This document shows, in pieces, positions 18,150 through 26,859 of a DNA stretch of 64,000 nt; within the stretch, counting starts at the first letter, position 1, and every line of letters begins with the position of its first letter. This DNA is from Saprospiraceae bacterium. GTDB lineage: Bacteria; Bacteroidota; Bacteroidia; Chitinophagales; Saprospiraceae. A model generated the notes under the pieces. It had not been told where the DNA came from. It did no database searches and was given only the letters and a program-made list of their open reading frames with translations. The position numbers and the translations under genes were made by a program. The DNA lies in NCBI GenBank assembly GCA_016717655.1, contig JADKFC010000013.1, positions 1 to 64,000 of the forward strand. The letters run 5' to 3'.

Positions 18150-19547
18150 TTATAGTTTACCAATAGATTTTAAGAATGCGGTTTTGGCCACAAAACCATC
18201 GTACAGGGCCTGGAAATAATTGCCCTGAGCGCGTTGCAGTTCGGTGTCTGTTTGCAACAACTCAAAGCTGGAACCAAGTCCGGCCTCATATTTTTTGCGT
18301 GTGGCATCAAACACAGACTGGGCCAGGGCCATGTTGCGCTGTTGTACTTCGAGGTTGAGCAGGGCGTTGTTGAGTGACTTTTTGGCAATGTCTTGCTCCA
18401 TGTCGATGTACCTTTTCACCTGACTGAGGTTGTTATCTACCTTGGCCAATGAAAGTTTGGCCTGTTCTACCTTTCTGTTACGTTGTAAGCCATCAAAAAG
18501 GGTGGCACTTACATTGAGACCTACCAGGCTGGTTGAATACCAAAACCAAGGATCGTTGGGGTTAAATTTCTCGTTTCGCTGTCCATTGCGCTGGTATTGA
18601 AAAAAGGCGGCTACTGAAGGAATGTAGGCCATCTTATATCTTTTCAAATCCAGGTCCTGCAATTTACGAGCTGTGTTCAACAAAGTCACTTCATTGCGTT
18701 GATTGTAATCAAACTTATTATTTGTTATCAATGCTACTGCTTTGAGGTCTTTGTCTTCTAGGGTAGAGCTCAGCACCAGTGAATCGGCCTGCGGCACACC
18801 AATGGTAGTTTTTAGCAAGCTATAGCTGATGGCGAGACCGTTGTTAAGTTGATTGAGGGCAGTTTGGGTGTTGTTGACTGTAACCTGAATTTTTTCAATG
18901 TCGAGCTTTTCAGCAAAACCCTTGTTGTACATCTCACCCATATCGCTTTGGAGTTTAACCAGTCTTAACAAGGTTTCTCCCAGCACCTTTTTCTGTTGTT
19001 CGGCAATAAGTACCGAATAGTAAGCCTTGTGCACAGATTCTTTTACCTTGTCTTCTGCTACCGCCACATTGCCCTTTGCCAAGTCAAGTACACCTTGTCT
19101 GGCTTGAAAGGCAATAAACACATCGGGTTGGAATAGCAGTTGATTGACACCAATGCCGGCATTCATATTGAGTGGGGCAAAAAAGCTCAATGCCTGCACA
19201 CTCAGGGTAGAATTACCCGTATTGATGGGATTGCCGTTGCCATCTTTGACACCTTCACGCGACAATACCTCATAGATAGAATAATCAGAGGATGGAAATT
19301 GAACCTGAGGGGTGGCAAGGTAGTAAGAGCCCTGCGCAGTAAATGAAACCTGTGGCATGGTCATGCCTATGATTTCCTTGTTTTTCTGAACCTGGATTTC
19401 TTCATCCAGCTTGAGGTTTTTGATCTCTTCGACATTGGCCAGTGCTGTAGACACCGCCTGCTCGACCGTCAGGTTTCTCACTTGTTGCGCAAAAATAACC
19501 TGGGCTATCAACGAGATCAGCAAAGTCAGTTTGATTGTTTTACCCAT
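18150..19547 (-). CDS. TolC-family outer-membrane efflux channel
   Basis: This protein has 465 aa with a clean signal peptide (MGKTIKLTLLISLIAQVIFA). Two TolC repeats are visible: the first begins LTVEQAVSTALANVEEIKNL and the second LNTARKLQDLDLKRYKMAYIPSV. Long heptad-rich helices form the periplasmic tunnel (YEAGLGSSFELLQTDTELQ). It would provide the outer-membrane duct for the adaptor and RND pump encoded downstream. Its start overlaps the end of the TetR gene by 8 bases, which suggests translational coupling and that the regulator controls its own operon. Confidence 0.94.
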   Translation of the reverse strand: MGKTIKLTLLISLIAQVIFAQQVRNLTVEQAVSTALANVEEIKNLKLDEEIQVQKNKEIIGMTMPQVSFTAQGSYYLATPQVQFPSSDYSIYEVLSREGVKDGNGNPINTGNSTLSVQALSFFAPLNMNAGIGVNQLLFQPDVFIAFQARQGVLDLAKGNVAVAEDKVKESVHKAYYSVLIAEQQKKVLGETLLRLVKLQSDMGEMYNKGFAEKLDIEKIQVTVNNTQTALNQLNNGLAISYSLLKTTIGVPQADSLVLSSTLEDKDLKAVALITNNKFDYNQRNEVTLLNTARKLQDLDLKRYKMAYIPSVAAFFQYQRNGQRNEKFNPNDPWFWYSTSLVGLNVSATLFDGLQRNRKVEQAKLSLAKVDNNLSQVKRYIDMEQDIAKKSLNNALLNLEVQQRNMALAQSVFDATRKKYEAGLGSSFELLQTDTELQRAQGNYFQALYDGFVAKTAFLKSIGKL

Positions 19548-20178
19548 ATTTGTTGATTGTTTCTTTTTTGTATTTATCTATAAATTGTAAGCCTTTTTTA
19601 GTGACAACGCCATGAAGAAAATGATCCATGATTACCGCCGTTACCCGTACAATGTTGTACTTATCGGATGGAAAAATATCCTGATCAAAAACCATCATGG
19701 CGGTTTCCAGCCTTAGTTTGGTCAGCACATCCACATCAATTTCTGATCTGTACAAGCCCTCTTCTTTGCCCCGCTGTAAGTTTTTGCTGATGACCTGGTA
19801 CAAAAACTCATTTTTGTGTCTTTGAAACTTATCGAAGGTCATGGGGTGAAACTTGCGCAAATCGTGGATGACAATGGGATTGATCTCCTGAAAGTCTTCT
19901 GTGAGCATGTTCATGGTGATAAAAATTTCATGGATGGCATTTTCCGCTTCTTCATGAATGAGAGAGCAATCTTTTTGACGCTTGTTGATTTCACTGTCCA
20001 TAATGGCATCTACCAGTTCGTCTTTATCTGTGAAAAACTGATAAATTGTTTTTTTGGAAATGCCCATCTGGGAGGACAATTGGTCCATGGTTACCGCTCT
20101 GAACCCTATTTTTCGATAGAGATCTTCTGCGCAGGTCAGTATTCTGTTTTTTACGTCCAAATTATATTTTGTTATCAA
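19540..20178 (-). CDS. TetR-family transcriptional regulator of the efflux operon
   Basis: This protein has 212 aa. The N-terminal helix-turn-helix is clear (ILTCAEDLYRKIGFRAVTMD, LSSQMGISKKTIYQFFTDKD). The C-terminal ligand-binding part is diverged, as is normal for the family. It is the first gene of the TetR-TolC-adaptor-RND operon and overlaps the TolC gene by 8 bases. The likely role is local repression relieved by a pump substrate, inferred from position. A 6-bp inverted repeat just upstream (20185-20212) is a candidate operator. Confidence 0.92.
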   Translation of the reverse strand: MITKYNLDVKNRILTCAEDLYRKIGFRAVTMDQLSSQMGISKKTIYQFFTDKDELVDAIMDSEINKRQKDCSLIHEEAENAIHEIFITMNMLTEDFQEINPIVIHDLRKFHPMTFDKFQRHKNEFLYQVISKNLQRGKEEGLYRSEIDVDVLTKLRLETAMMVFDQDIFPSDKYNIVRVTAVIMDHFLHGVVTKKGLQFIDKYKKETINKYG

Positions 20179-20184
20179 AACTGT

Positions 20185-20212
20185 GGAAACTATTTCAGTA
20201 ACGGCGGTTTCC
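20185..20212. promoter_or_regulatory. Candidate TetR operator (inverted repeat)
   Basis: GGAAAC and GTTTCC form a perfect 6-bp inverted repeat with a 16-base spacer, 7 to 34 bases upstream of the TetR start codon. Placement fits autoregulation. The repeat is short and there is only one copy, so chance is possible. Confidence 0.3.
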
Positions 20213-20314
20213 GGTGATTTGTTTACGTTCTTCTATAAAAATGTTGTTATTTTCGACCAAATTCAGCTTTCTCTCGATTAATTTTTAGTTTAAAGATCTG
20301 ATTATCAACAGCCA

Positions 20315-20938
20315 ATGACTTTTAGCCATTATTTTCAAAATTTTGTCAACGACATAGCCAACACCCGGTGGCAGGAATGGATTTCAACCCTCAGCCAACT
20401 GGCAAGTGTATGGTATGCCCGTAAAAACAACATTTTGGTGTACCCCACTGGCATCATTGGGGTGGTATTGGCTGCCTGGATCTATTTTTTTATTGCATCC
20501 CCCCCTCTTTACGCCGATGCTGTCTTAAATATTTATTACTTGATGATGAGTCTTTACGGCTGGTATCAGTGGACTCGTAAAAAGGACAATGCCGTGGTGT
20601 ATCCCATATCCTGGTGTAGCCAAAAAGAATGGGTCAATGGCTTATTACTATTTGCTTTTTCATGGTTGGGCATCTGGATCTTGCTACATTTTTTTACCGA
20701 TAGTAACACCCAGGTTCTGGATTCATTGGTTTCAGCCTCTGCTGTAACGGCTATGTGGTGGATGGCCTTAAGAAAGGTAGAAAACTGGCTGGCGTGGACA
20801 GCATCCAATGTAATTGCCATTCCCCTCAACTTTTACAAAGGTTTTATGCTGTTTACTGTGATGTATGTCGTATTTTTATTGCTGGCTCTTGCAGGGTATC
20901 TGTCCTGGAAAAAATTAGCCAGAAAACAAAACGAATAA
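20315..20938 (+). CDS. pnuC: Nicotinamide mononucleotide/riboside transporter PnuC
   Basis: This is an inner-membrane protein of 207 aa with seven to eight hydrophobic segments. Family hallmarks are ASVWYARKNNILVYPTGIIG near the N terminus, the YYLMMSLYGWYQWTRKK segment, and the C-terminal ENWLAWTASNVIAIPLNFYK. PnuC moves nicotinamide riboside or related vitamins into the cell by facilitated diffusion, with trapping by phosphorylation. No nadR-type kinase or riboswitch is seen beside it, and a relative that carries thiamine (PnuT) cannot be excluded from sequence alone. The next gene starts 9 bases downstream. Confidence 0.9.
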   Translation: MTFSHYFQNFVNDIANTRWQEWISTLSQLASVWYARKNNILVYPTGIIGVVLAAWIYFFIASPPLYADAVLNIYYLMMSLYGWYQWTRKKDNAVVYPISWCSQKEWVNGLLLFAFSWLGIWILLHFFTDSNTQVLDSLVSASAVTAMWWMALRKVENWLAWTASNVIAIPLNFYKGFMLFTVMYVVFLLLALAGYLSWKKLARKQNE

Positions 20939-20947
20939 CTGCCACTT

Positions 20948-21700
20948 ATGAGACTCGCTGATCAACAACTAAGCCAGGGGAATGCTTTTTTCCGCAACAG
21001 AAGTTTTATTCCCCTGATCTTATTCCCTTTTGCCTTTTTTGTAACCAGACAATCTGTATTTCAGCACCCTGAGTGGTTTCAACATTCTGCTATCAATCTG
21101 CCTGAAATGGTGTGCCTTGCTTTATGCGGATTAGGCCTCTTTATACGGATTATGACGGTTGGTTTTACACCTGCCAATACTTCGGGCAGAAATACGGCTC
21201 AGCAGCTTGCAGACGAACTCAACACCACCGGTATTTATAGCATCGTGAGACATCCCTTGTACCTGGGCAACTATTTTATGTGGTTGGGCATTGCCGTGCT
21301 TTCTGCTAACATGATGTTTTTGTTTGTGTTTAGCCTATTGTACTTTATTTTTTATGAAAGAATCATGTTGGCAGAAGAAGACTTTCTGGCCTCTAAATTT
21401 GGCGATACCTATAGCCAATGGAGCCAGCAAGCACCTACCATTGTACCTGCCCCTTCTTTATGGAAGTCTTGTGAGCTTCATTTCTCGTGGAAAAAGGTAT
21501 TGGCCAAAGAAAAGAATGGCATCCTCGCCGTTTTTACCCTCCTGGCCGTATTCCAGCTTTGGGTAGATTATGTGCAATCAGGCATCTTGCGACTGCCCCA
21601 TGGATGGACCCTCATAGGTTTGGGACTTACTGCTCTGCTTTACATAGTGCTTAAGCTGTTGAAATACAATACGCAGTTGCTAAGTGAAAAAAACCGGTAG
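20948..21700 (+). CDS. Membrane methyltransferase of the ICMT/PEMT-like family
   Basis: This protein has 250 aa with about six membrane segments. The conserved core is NTTGIYSIVRHPLYLGNYFM followed by YERIMLAEEDFLASKFGDTY, which is the SAM-binding signature of isoprenylcysteine carboxyl methyltransferase and phospholipid methyltransferase relatives. Some bacterial members methylate lipid A phosphate (LmtA of Leptospira), so a lipid substrate is plausible, but none can be assigned here. It follows pnuC by 9 bases and its stop is one base from the convergent PNP gene. Confidence 0.8.
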   Translation: MRLADQQLSQGNAFFRNRSFIPLILFPFAFFVTRQSVFQHPEWFQHSAINLPEMVCLALCGLGLFIRIMTVGFTPANTSGRNTAQQLADELNTTGIYSIVRHPLYLGNYFMWLGIAVLSANMMFLFVFSLLYFIFYERIMLAEEDFLASKFGDTYSQWSQQAPTIVPAPSLWKSCELHFSWKKVLAKEKNGILAVFTLLAVFQLWVDYVQSGILRLPHGWTLIGLGLTALLYIVLKLLKYNTQLLSEKNR

Positions 21701-21701
21701 C

Positions 21702-22403
21702 CTAGACCAGGCTTAAGGCCAATCTTACCATTTGATCAAAACTCTGTTCCCTTTCATCTGCGCTAAGGGCTTCACCCGTAATCAGTGAATCGGAAACGGT
21801 GAGAATAGCCAGGGCTTTGACCCCTGCCCTTGCTGCGGTAAGGTAAAGGGCATGTGCTTCCATTTCCAGCGACAGGATGCCCATTTTGGCCCATTGTTTC
21901 CAATTTTCTTTGTCATCGTGATAAAAAAAATCGGAGCTAACAACATTGCCTACATGGTACTGCAATCTCATATTTTCGGCCACCGATGCAGCCTTTGACA
22001 ACAAACCAAAGTCGGCAAGGGCCGACATTTGTCCGGGAATATCAAATTGATCCGCAAAGTTTGAATCGGTGGAGGCACCTTGAGCGATGACGATATCATT
22101 GACCCCCACATGGGCTTGAATGGATCCGGTAGAACCTACTCTAATCAGCTGTTTTACTCCGTAGTGGTGGATAAATTCGTGGGCATAAATACCGGTTGAG
22201 GCGGCTCCCATACCTGTGCCCATGATGGTTACCGAACTGCCCTGAAAATAGCCGGTATAACCCAGCATATTTCTCACATCATTGATCAATACTACATCGG
22301 ATAAAAAATGTTCAGCCATGTACTTTGCCCTGAGCGGATCGCCCGGCATGAGTACCGTTGGTGCCAGTTGTCCAGGCTGTGCGCTGTTGTGGGGAGTTGA
22401 CAT
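21702..22403 (-). CDS. deoD: Purine nucleoside phosphorylase, DeoD type
   Basis: This is a cytosolic hexameric-type PNP of 233 aa, the usual length. It splits purine (deoxy)ribonucleosides with phosphate to the base and (deoxy)ribose 1-phosphate. Recognisable parts are VLMPGDPLRAKYMAE (phosphate-binding glycine and arginine), GTGMGAASTGIYAHE, LIRVGSTGSIQ, LEMEAHALYLTAA (ribose-binding Met and Glu) and ILTVSDSLITGE with the catalytic Asp. The gene is 10 bases downstream of lipA, so the two may be co-transcribed, with no known functional link. Confidence 0.95.
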   Translation of the reverse strand: MSTPHNSAQPGQLAPTVLMPGDPLRAKYMAEHFLSDVVLINDVRNMLGYTGYFQGSSVTIMGTGMGAASTGIYAHEFIHHYGVKQLIRVGSTGSIQAHVGVNDIVIAQGASTDSNFADQFDIPGQMSALADFGLLSKAASVAENMRLQYHVGNVVSSDFFYHDDKENWKQWAKMGILSLEMEAHALYLTAARAGVKALAILTVSDSLITGEALSADEREQSFDQMVRLALSLV

Positions 22404-22413
22404 TGACTATATT

Positions 22414-23301
22414 TTACAAATGCCTTTCAGCGTGATAGGAAGAACGAACCAACGGACCGCTTTCCACAAATTTAAATCCTCGAGTCATTCCTTCTTCCTT
22501 GTACATGGCAAAGGTGTCGGGATGAATAAACTCAGCAACTTCGAGGTGCATTTTGGTGGGTTGGAGGTATTGGCCCAGGGTCAATACATCACAGCCATTT
22601 GCCACCAGGTCGTCCATGGCTTTAAGCACTTCTTCTTTTGATTCACCCAAGCCCAACATGATGCCGGTTTTGGTGCGTTTGCCATATTCTTTGGTCCTTT
22701 TGATTTGCTCAAGACTGCGCTCGTATTTGGCCTGAGGCCTTACCAATCGGTACAATCTACCAACCGTTTCCATATTGTGAGACACCACTTCCTGACCAGC
22801 ACTGATCATGCGCTCAAGGGCTTCCCAATTGGCTTTTACATCCGGAATCAGGGTTTCGATGGTAGTGGTTGGACTGTATTGTTTGACCAGAAATACCGTT
22901 TGATACCAGATTTCTGCACCTCTGTCTTTTAACTCATCTCGGTTGACAGAGGTGATCACTGCATGTTTAACCTGCATGAGTTTAATGGCTTCGGCTACCC
23001 TCTGGGGTTCGTCGGTGTCGTACTCATTGGGCCTTCCTGTTTTAACAGCACAAAAAGAACAGGACCGGGTACAAACATTGCCCAGGATCATGAAGGTGGC
23101 CGTACCCGCACCCCAGCATTCGCCCATGTTGGGACAGTTTCCGCTTTGACAGATGGTGTGCAGCTTGTATTCATCTACCAGGCTTCGCACCCTGCGGTAG
23201 TCTTCACCAATGGGTAGTTTTACGCGCAGCCATTCCGGTTTTCTGGCTCGTGTTACAGTTTGTTCTTCTGCGCTGACTATGGGTAGTTCTATCAATGACA
23301 T
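22414..23301 (-). CDS. lipA: Lipoyl synthase
   Basis: This is a radical-SAM enzyme of 295 aa that inserts two sulfurs into octanoyl groups on lipoyl domains. All expected cysteines are present: the auxiliary-cluster set C51, C56 and C62 (CQSGNCPNMGEC) and the radical-SAM set C77, C81 and C84 (CTRSCSFC). The C-terminal RSSYHAE supplies the serine ligand of the auxiliary cluster. ETLIPDVKAN, VVSHNMETV and KTGIMLGLGE are also typical. LipB and lipoyl-dependent complexes are not next to it, although GcvT of the lipoate-using glycine cleavage system is encoded at 25733. Confidence 0.97.
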   Translation of the reverse strand: MSLIELPIVSAEEQTVTRARKPEWLRVKLPIGEDYRRVRSLVDEYKLHTICQSGNCPNMGECWGAGTATFMILGNVCTRSCSFCAVKTGRPNEYDTDEPQRVAEAIKLMQVKHAVITSVNRDELKDRGAEIWYQTVFLVKQYSPTTTIETLIPDVKANWEALERMISAGQEVVSHNMETVGRLYRLVRPQAKYERSLEQIKRTKEYGKRTKTGIMLGLGESKEEVLKAMDDLVANGCDVLTLGQYLQPTKMHLEVAEFIHPDTFAMYKEEGMTRGFKFVESGPLVRSSYHAERHL

Positions 23302-23309
23302 GAATGCTG

Positions 23310-24164
23310 TTAATTACTCCGACGTCCGAAGTGCAAATTTACATAAAGGTTAACAAAAAAGGGTGAGTTGCGCAGGCCTTCGGTCTCAACCATGATGGGC
23401 ACTTTTTTAATGAAAACATCAACCATAACACCTGCTTCTGCTGCTTTTACATACTCATCAAAGGCACCCACTGAAAAAAACAAGCCAGCCTTGGCCTGAA
23501 AGCCGGGTAGAATGCTGATTTCTTTTAAGCCGGTTGAAAAAGAAGATCCACCATAAATACTTCCATAATCGATAAATTCATCTCTGTTTTCTGAGCTGTA
23601 TTTTTTGTCTACCAGGATCGATTCCAACTCACCATTGACTACCACTTGTTCAATAAACTTAAGGTAAGTAGGCTTAAGTAAGGCAAGTGAAGGCCCTCCT
23701 TCTATACTATACCCCAGCGAAACTCCTTTTCTTCTCGCTTTATCAGAAATATATCTTTTAACGCCTTTGCCAGCCCGTATGATGAATACAGAATTTTGTT
23801 TGCCTAGTTTAAACTCTTTGGGCAGCTCGTTTCCAATCACATTGAGGTTTTTGGACTGCTTGTGTTCGCGAGGGCTGTGCATAGTGCCCAGTTCAAAATG
23901 GTAGTAATTGGTTCGATAATAGGTTCTGATTTCCCCAAAATTGATGGCCAGCGCAAGTCCATTATTGTGCAATCGAAGATCAGCAGTGGTTTCTTTTCTG
24001 TAAATGATACCTTTAAATCGATCATCATTGAGGTTAGTCTTGGTGGAAACCTGCGCAGTGGCGGCATAAGTGACTAATATCCATAAGAAAAGCAGCATCG
24101 GCTTATTCAACCTAGCTAATTCAGGCTTATTTTGCCCGGCCCATCTAAATAGAAATGGAATCAT
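23310..24164 (-). CDS. Hypothetical exported protein, probable outer-membrane beta-barrel
   Basis: This protein has 284 aa that I cannot place in a named family. A hydrophobic segment MLLFLWILVTYAATAQ starts at residue 23 and looks like the core of a signal peptide, so the true start could be the in-frame ATG at 24098. The mature part has alternating aromatic and polar strands (LGYSIEGGPSLALLKPTYL, ISILPGFQAKAGLFFSVGAF, FFVNLYVNLHFG), consistent with a small barrel. It ends 8 bases before lipA, so they may share a transcript. Confidence 0.6.
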   Translation of the reverse strand: MIPFLFRWAGQNKPELARLNKPMLLFLWILVTYAATAQVSTKTNLNDDRFKGIIYRKETTADLRLHNNGLALAINFGEIRTYYRTNYYHFELGTMHSPREHKQSKNLNVIGNELPKEFKLGKQNSVFIIRAGKGVKRYISDKARRKGVSLGYSIEGGPSLALLKPTYLKFIEQVVVNGELESILVDKKYSSENRDEFIDYGSIYGGSSFSTGLKEISILPGFQAKAGLFFSVGAFDEYVKAAEAGVMVDVFIKKVPIMVETEGLRNSPFFVNLYVNLHFGRRSN

Positions 24165-24295
24165 GACACCAAAAATAATGGATTATTTGGTAAATAGTTC
24201 AACAACAGTTGTTTTTAACGCGCGTTGGAGTTCTCACTGACAAAAATTTAAATTGGAGGCCCTGTAAAAATTCCTTCAATAGTAGGACAATGCAG

Positions 24296-24326
24296 TTGTA
24301 GTGTGGAATGAAAGTCGTAATTTTAT
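24296..24326 (+). promoter_or_regulatory. Candidate Bacteroidota-type promoter for upp
   Basis: A TTG at 24296 is followed after 19 bases by TAATTTTA at 24318-24325, one mismatch from the TAnnTTTG -7 consensus of this phylum. It lies 20 to 50 bases before the upp start. This is a weak motif in AT-rich DNA. Confidence 0.3.
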
Positions 24327-24345
24327 ATTTTTCTAAATAAAGACC

Positions 24346-24996
24346 ATGATCCACAATTTATCTACAGGTAAATCTATCCTGAATAAGTATCTCTATGAAA
24401 TGAGGTCTGTTGACAAGCAGCGAGATAGCATGCGTTTTAGAATCAACATGGAGCGGATGGGAGAGATTATGGCCTATGAAATCAGCAAGCACCTCAACTA
24501 CCAACCTGCAACTGTAGAAACACCCTTAGGAGAAGCCAATGTAGAACTCCCTTCAGACAACATTGTATTGGCATCCATTCTGAGGGCAGGACTACCACTG
24601 CACCAAGGGTTTCTAAGAATATTTGACGATGTGGAAAATGGATTTATTTCAGCTTACCGCTCTCACAACAAAGATGGCAGTTTTGATATCAAGCTGGAGT
24701 ACATTACCTGCCCCAATATCGATGGTAAAGTGTTGATTCTGCTTGACCCCATGCTTGCCACAGGGGCCAGTATACACAAAACCCTTGAGCACATGGAAGA
24801 CTACGGCATTCCTAGTCAGTTGCATGTGGTTTCCGTCATCGCCTCCAGCCAGGGTGTAAAACATGTTCAACGTTTTTTTCCCACTGCAGAGATATGGACC
24901 GGAGCCATTGATGAAGAACTAACTGCCAAGTCCTACATTGTTCCCGGCCTGGGAGATGCAGGAGATCTTTGTTTTGGTATAAAGTTGCAGGAATAA
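24346..24996 (+). CDS. upp: Uracil phosphoribosyltransferase
   Basis: This is a salvage enzyme of 216 aa that makes UMP from uracil and PRPP in the cytosol. The PRPP loop is VLILLDPMLATGAS (residues about 129-142). The uracil-binding C-terminal segment is SYIVPGLGDAGDLCFG, and ILRAGLPLHQGF is also conserved. It is a lone plus-strand gene, and its stop is 2 bases from the convergent ferredoxin-reductase-like gene. Confidence 0.95.
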   Translation: MIHNLSTGKSILNKYLYEMRSVDKQRDSMRFRINMERMGEIMAYEISKHLNYQPATVETPLGEANVELPSDNIVLASILRAGLPLHQGFLRIFDDVENGFISAYRSHNKDGSFDIKLEYITCPNIDGKVLILLDPMLATGASIHKTLEHMEDYGIPSQLHVVSVIASSQGVKHVQRFFPTAEIWTGAIDEELTAKSYIVPGLGDAGDLCFGIKLQE

Positions 24997-24998
24997 GA

Positions 24999-25724
24999 TC
25001 AACCGTACAATTCGTACCTCACCTGATTTGGGGCATAGCCCATTTCTGATACCAGGTGGGCAACTGCTTCGTCAATCATCCGGGTCCAGCCACACAAATA
25101 AAACATAACATCCGGTCGGACTTCTGTATATTTTTCCCTATAAATCTGATGTACATACCCTTTATAACCCGGCCATGAAGGTTCTCGAGACAATGCAACA
25201 TCGTAACTAAAACCAGGGAGTTGATCCCTCCATGATTCAAACTCCTCCCGATACAAAATATCTTCTTCCTTTCTGCCCCCAAATATGAGGTGGATGTGTT
25301 TATAGGGCAGTCCCTGATCTATCACATGTTTGATCATAGATCTGAAAGGGGCAACACCTGTACCTGTGCAAACCATAACCAAATGCAGGTCTTCCAGGTT
25401 TTGTGGCAAAACAAAGCCACCATCCGGACCCTTAAATACAAGCTTGCTACCCTTTTGCACCTCATTAAAAATATATCCGGTACCACTACCTTCAGGATGC
25501 CGCACAATGCACAACTCAATCAGGCCTCCCGGTTGTGGCGCATTGGCAATGGAATAACTTTTCCAACGCTGCAGCCGCTTGTCACTTACAGGCAAATCAA
25601 GGGTAATAAACTGACCCGGTTTAAACAGGGGAAAATTAGTCTCTGGCTGCAGGAAATATCTCCTGACATGCTGATTCATTTCTTCAATGTCAACTACTTC
25701 GGCTGAATACCAGGTGGTAGGCAT
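24999..25724 (-). CDS. FAD-dependent ferredoxin-NADP(+) reductase-like oxidoreductase
   Basis: This protein has 241 aa in two domains. The FAD-binding barrel has the RWKSYSIANAP motif and IELCIVRHPEGSGTGYIF. The NAD(P) domain has VCTGTGVAPFRSMI, IFGGRKEEDILY and the C-terminal FYLCGWTRMIDEA. It has no fused iron-sulfur domain, so it would pass electrons between NAD(P)H and a separate ferredoxin or flavodoxin. The physiological partner is unknown. It lies 8 bases downstream of gcvT on the same strand. Confidence 0.85.
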   Translation of the reverse strand: MPTTWYSAEVVDIEEMNQHVRRYFLQPETNFPLFKPGQFITLDLPVSDKRLQRWKSYSIANAPQPGGLIELCIVRHPEGSGTGYIFNEVQKGSKLVFKGPDGGFVLPQNLEDLHLVMVCTGTGVAPFRSMIKHVIDQGLPYKHIHLIFGGRKEEDILYREEFESWRDQLPGFSYDVALSREPSWPGYKGYVHQIYREKYTEVRPDVMFYLCGWTRMIDEAVAHLVSEMGYAPNQVRYELYG

Positions 25725-25732
25725 GGCGTGAA

Positions 25733-26842
25733 TCAGATGGTTAAAAACGGAAGACTTGTTACTTCTGCTTCCAATTGTTTGCTGCCCACCTGAATATAAA
25801 TTTTAGAGCCAACTGCTGAATGGCCTTTGCTTACATAGGCCATACCTATTGGCTGGTCAAGACTTGGCGATTGGGTACCGGAGGTTACTTCACCAATGGT
25901 CAAACCATCGGCATCACAAACGGGATAGCCGTGGCGGGGTACTCTTCTTTCAGTCATGGTAAAACCTACCAGTTGTTTCATCAAGCCATCTTTCTTCTGC
26001 TGCTCAAATATGGATTTTGATGGAAAGTTGGCATTCTTTTTCAATTTGGTAATCCAGCCAAGTCCTGCTTCCAAGGGGCTGGTGGTATCATCGATGTCAT
26101 TGCCGTACAGGCAATATCCCATTTCAAGCCTGAGGGTATCACGCGCTCCCAAACCGGCAGGAATGATGTCAAATTCTGCACCTGCCCTCATCACAGCATC
26201 CCAAAGGTCGGCGGTTTGGTCTTGTCTGCAGTATAACTCAAATCCACCGCTACCTGTATAGCCTGTAGCAGATAAGATTACATTGTCAGCACCCGCAATG
26301 GTGCCTTTCGCAAAGTGGTAGTACGCTATCTTTGATAAATCAACATTGGTTAGTTTTTGCAGCGCAGCTTCTGCTTTTGGACCTTGCACAGCGATCAAGC
26401 CGGTTTCATCTGAAATATTGATGAGTCGGGTATCAAAGGTATTGAGGGCTGAAATCCAATTCCAGTCTTTCTCAATATTACTTGCATTTACAACCAGCAT
26501 GAAAGCCTGTTCTCCTTCGGCACACATGTCGTCAAATAAACGATATACCAGCATATCATCTACGATTCCTCCTTTATCGTTGGGCAAGCAGGAATACTGT
26601 GCATCTCCGGGATTCAATTTGGAGGCATCATTAGAACTGATAGCCTGAACCAGGTCCAGGGCTTGTTTTCCCTTTACAATAAATTCGCCCATATGACTGA
26701 CATCAAAAACTCCCACCCTTTTTCTCACACCCTGGTGTTCTTCAATGATGCCTGAATAGGAGATGGGCATGTTGTATCCTGCAAACTCAGCCATCTTTGC
26801 GCCGAGGTCTATGTGTTTTTGGGTCAGTGGTGTTGGTTTCAT
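25733..26842 (-). CDS. gcvT: Glycine cleavage system aminomethyltransferase (T protein)
   Basis: This protein has 369 aa, the typical length. It takes the aminomethyl group from the lipoyl H protein to tetrahydrofolate, giving methylene-THF and ammonia. Clear signatures are MAEFAGYNMPISY, RVGVFDVSHMGEF, YSCLPNDKGGIVDDMLVYR, GLIAVQGPKA, SATGYTGSGGFELY, LGARDTLRLEMGYCLYGNDI and GEVTSGTQSPSL. The H and P proteins are not in the window. It sits 17 bases downstream of the HEAT-cyclophilin gene. Confidence 0.96.
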   Translation of the reverse strand: MKPTPLTQKHIDLGAKMAEFAGYNMPISYSGIIEEHQGVRKRVGVFDVSHMGEFIVKGKQALDLVQAISSNDASKLNPGDAQYSCLPNDKGGIVDDMLVYRLFDDMCAEGEQAFMLVVNASNIEKDWNWISALNTFDTRLINISDETGLIAVQGPKAEAALQKLTNVDLSKIAYYHFAKGTIAGADNVILSATGYTGSGGFELYCRQDQTADLWDAVMRAGAEFDIIPAGLGARDTLRLEMGYCLYGNDIDDTTSPLEAGLGWITKLKKNANFPSKSIFEQQKKDGLMKQLVGFTMTERRVPRHGYPVCDADGLTIGEVTSGTQSPSLDQPIGMAYVSKGHSAVGSKIYIQVGSKQLEAEVTSLPFLTI

Positions 26843-26859
26843 TTTTTTGGTTATGTGGT

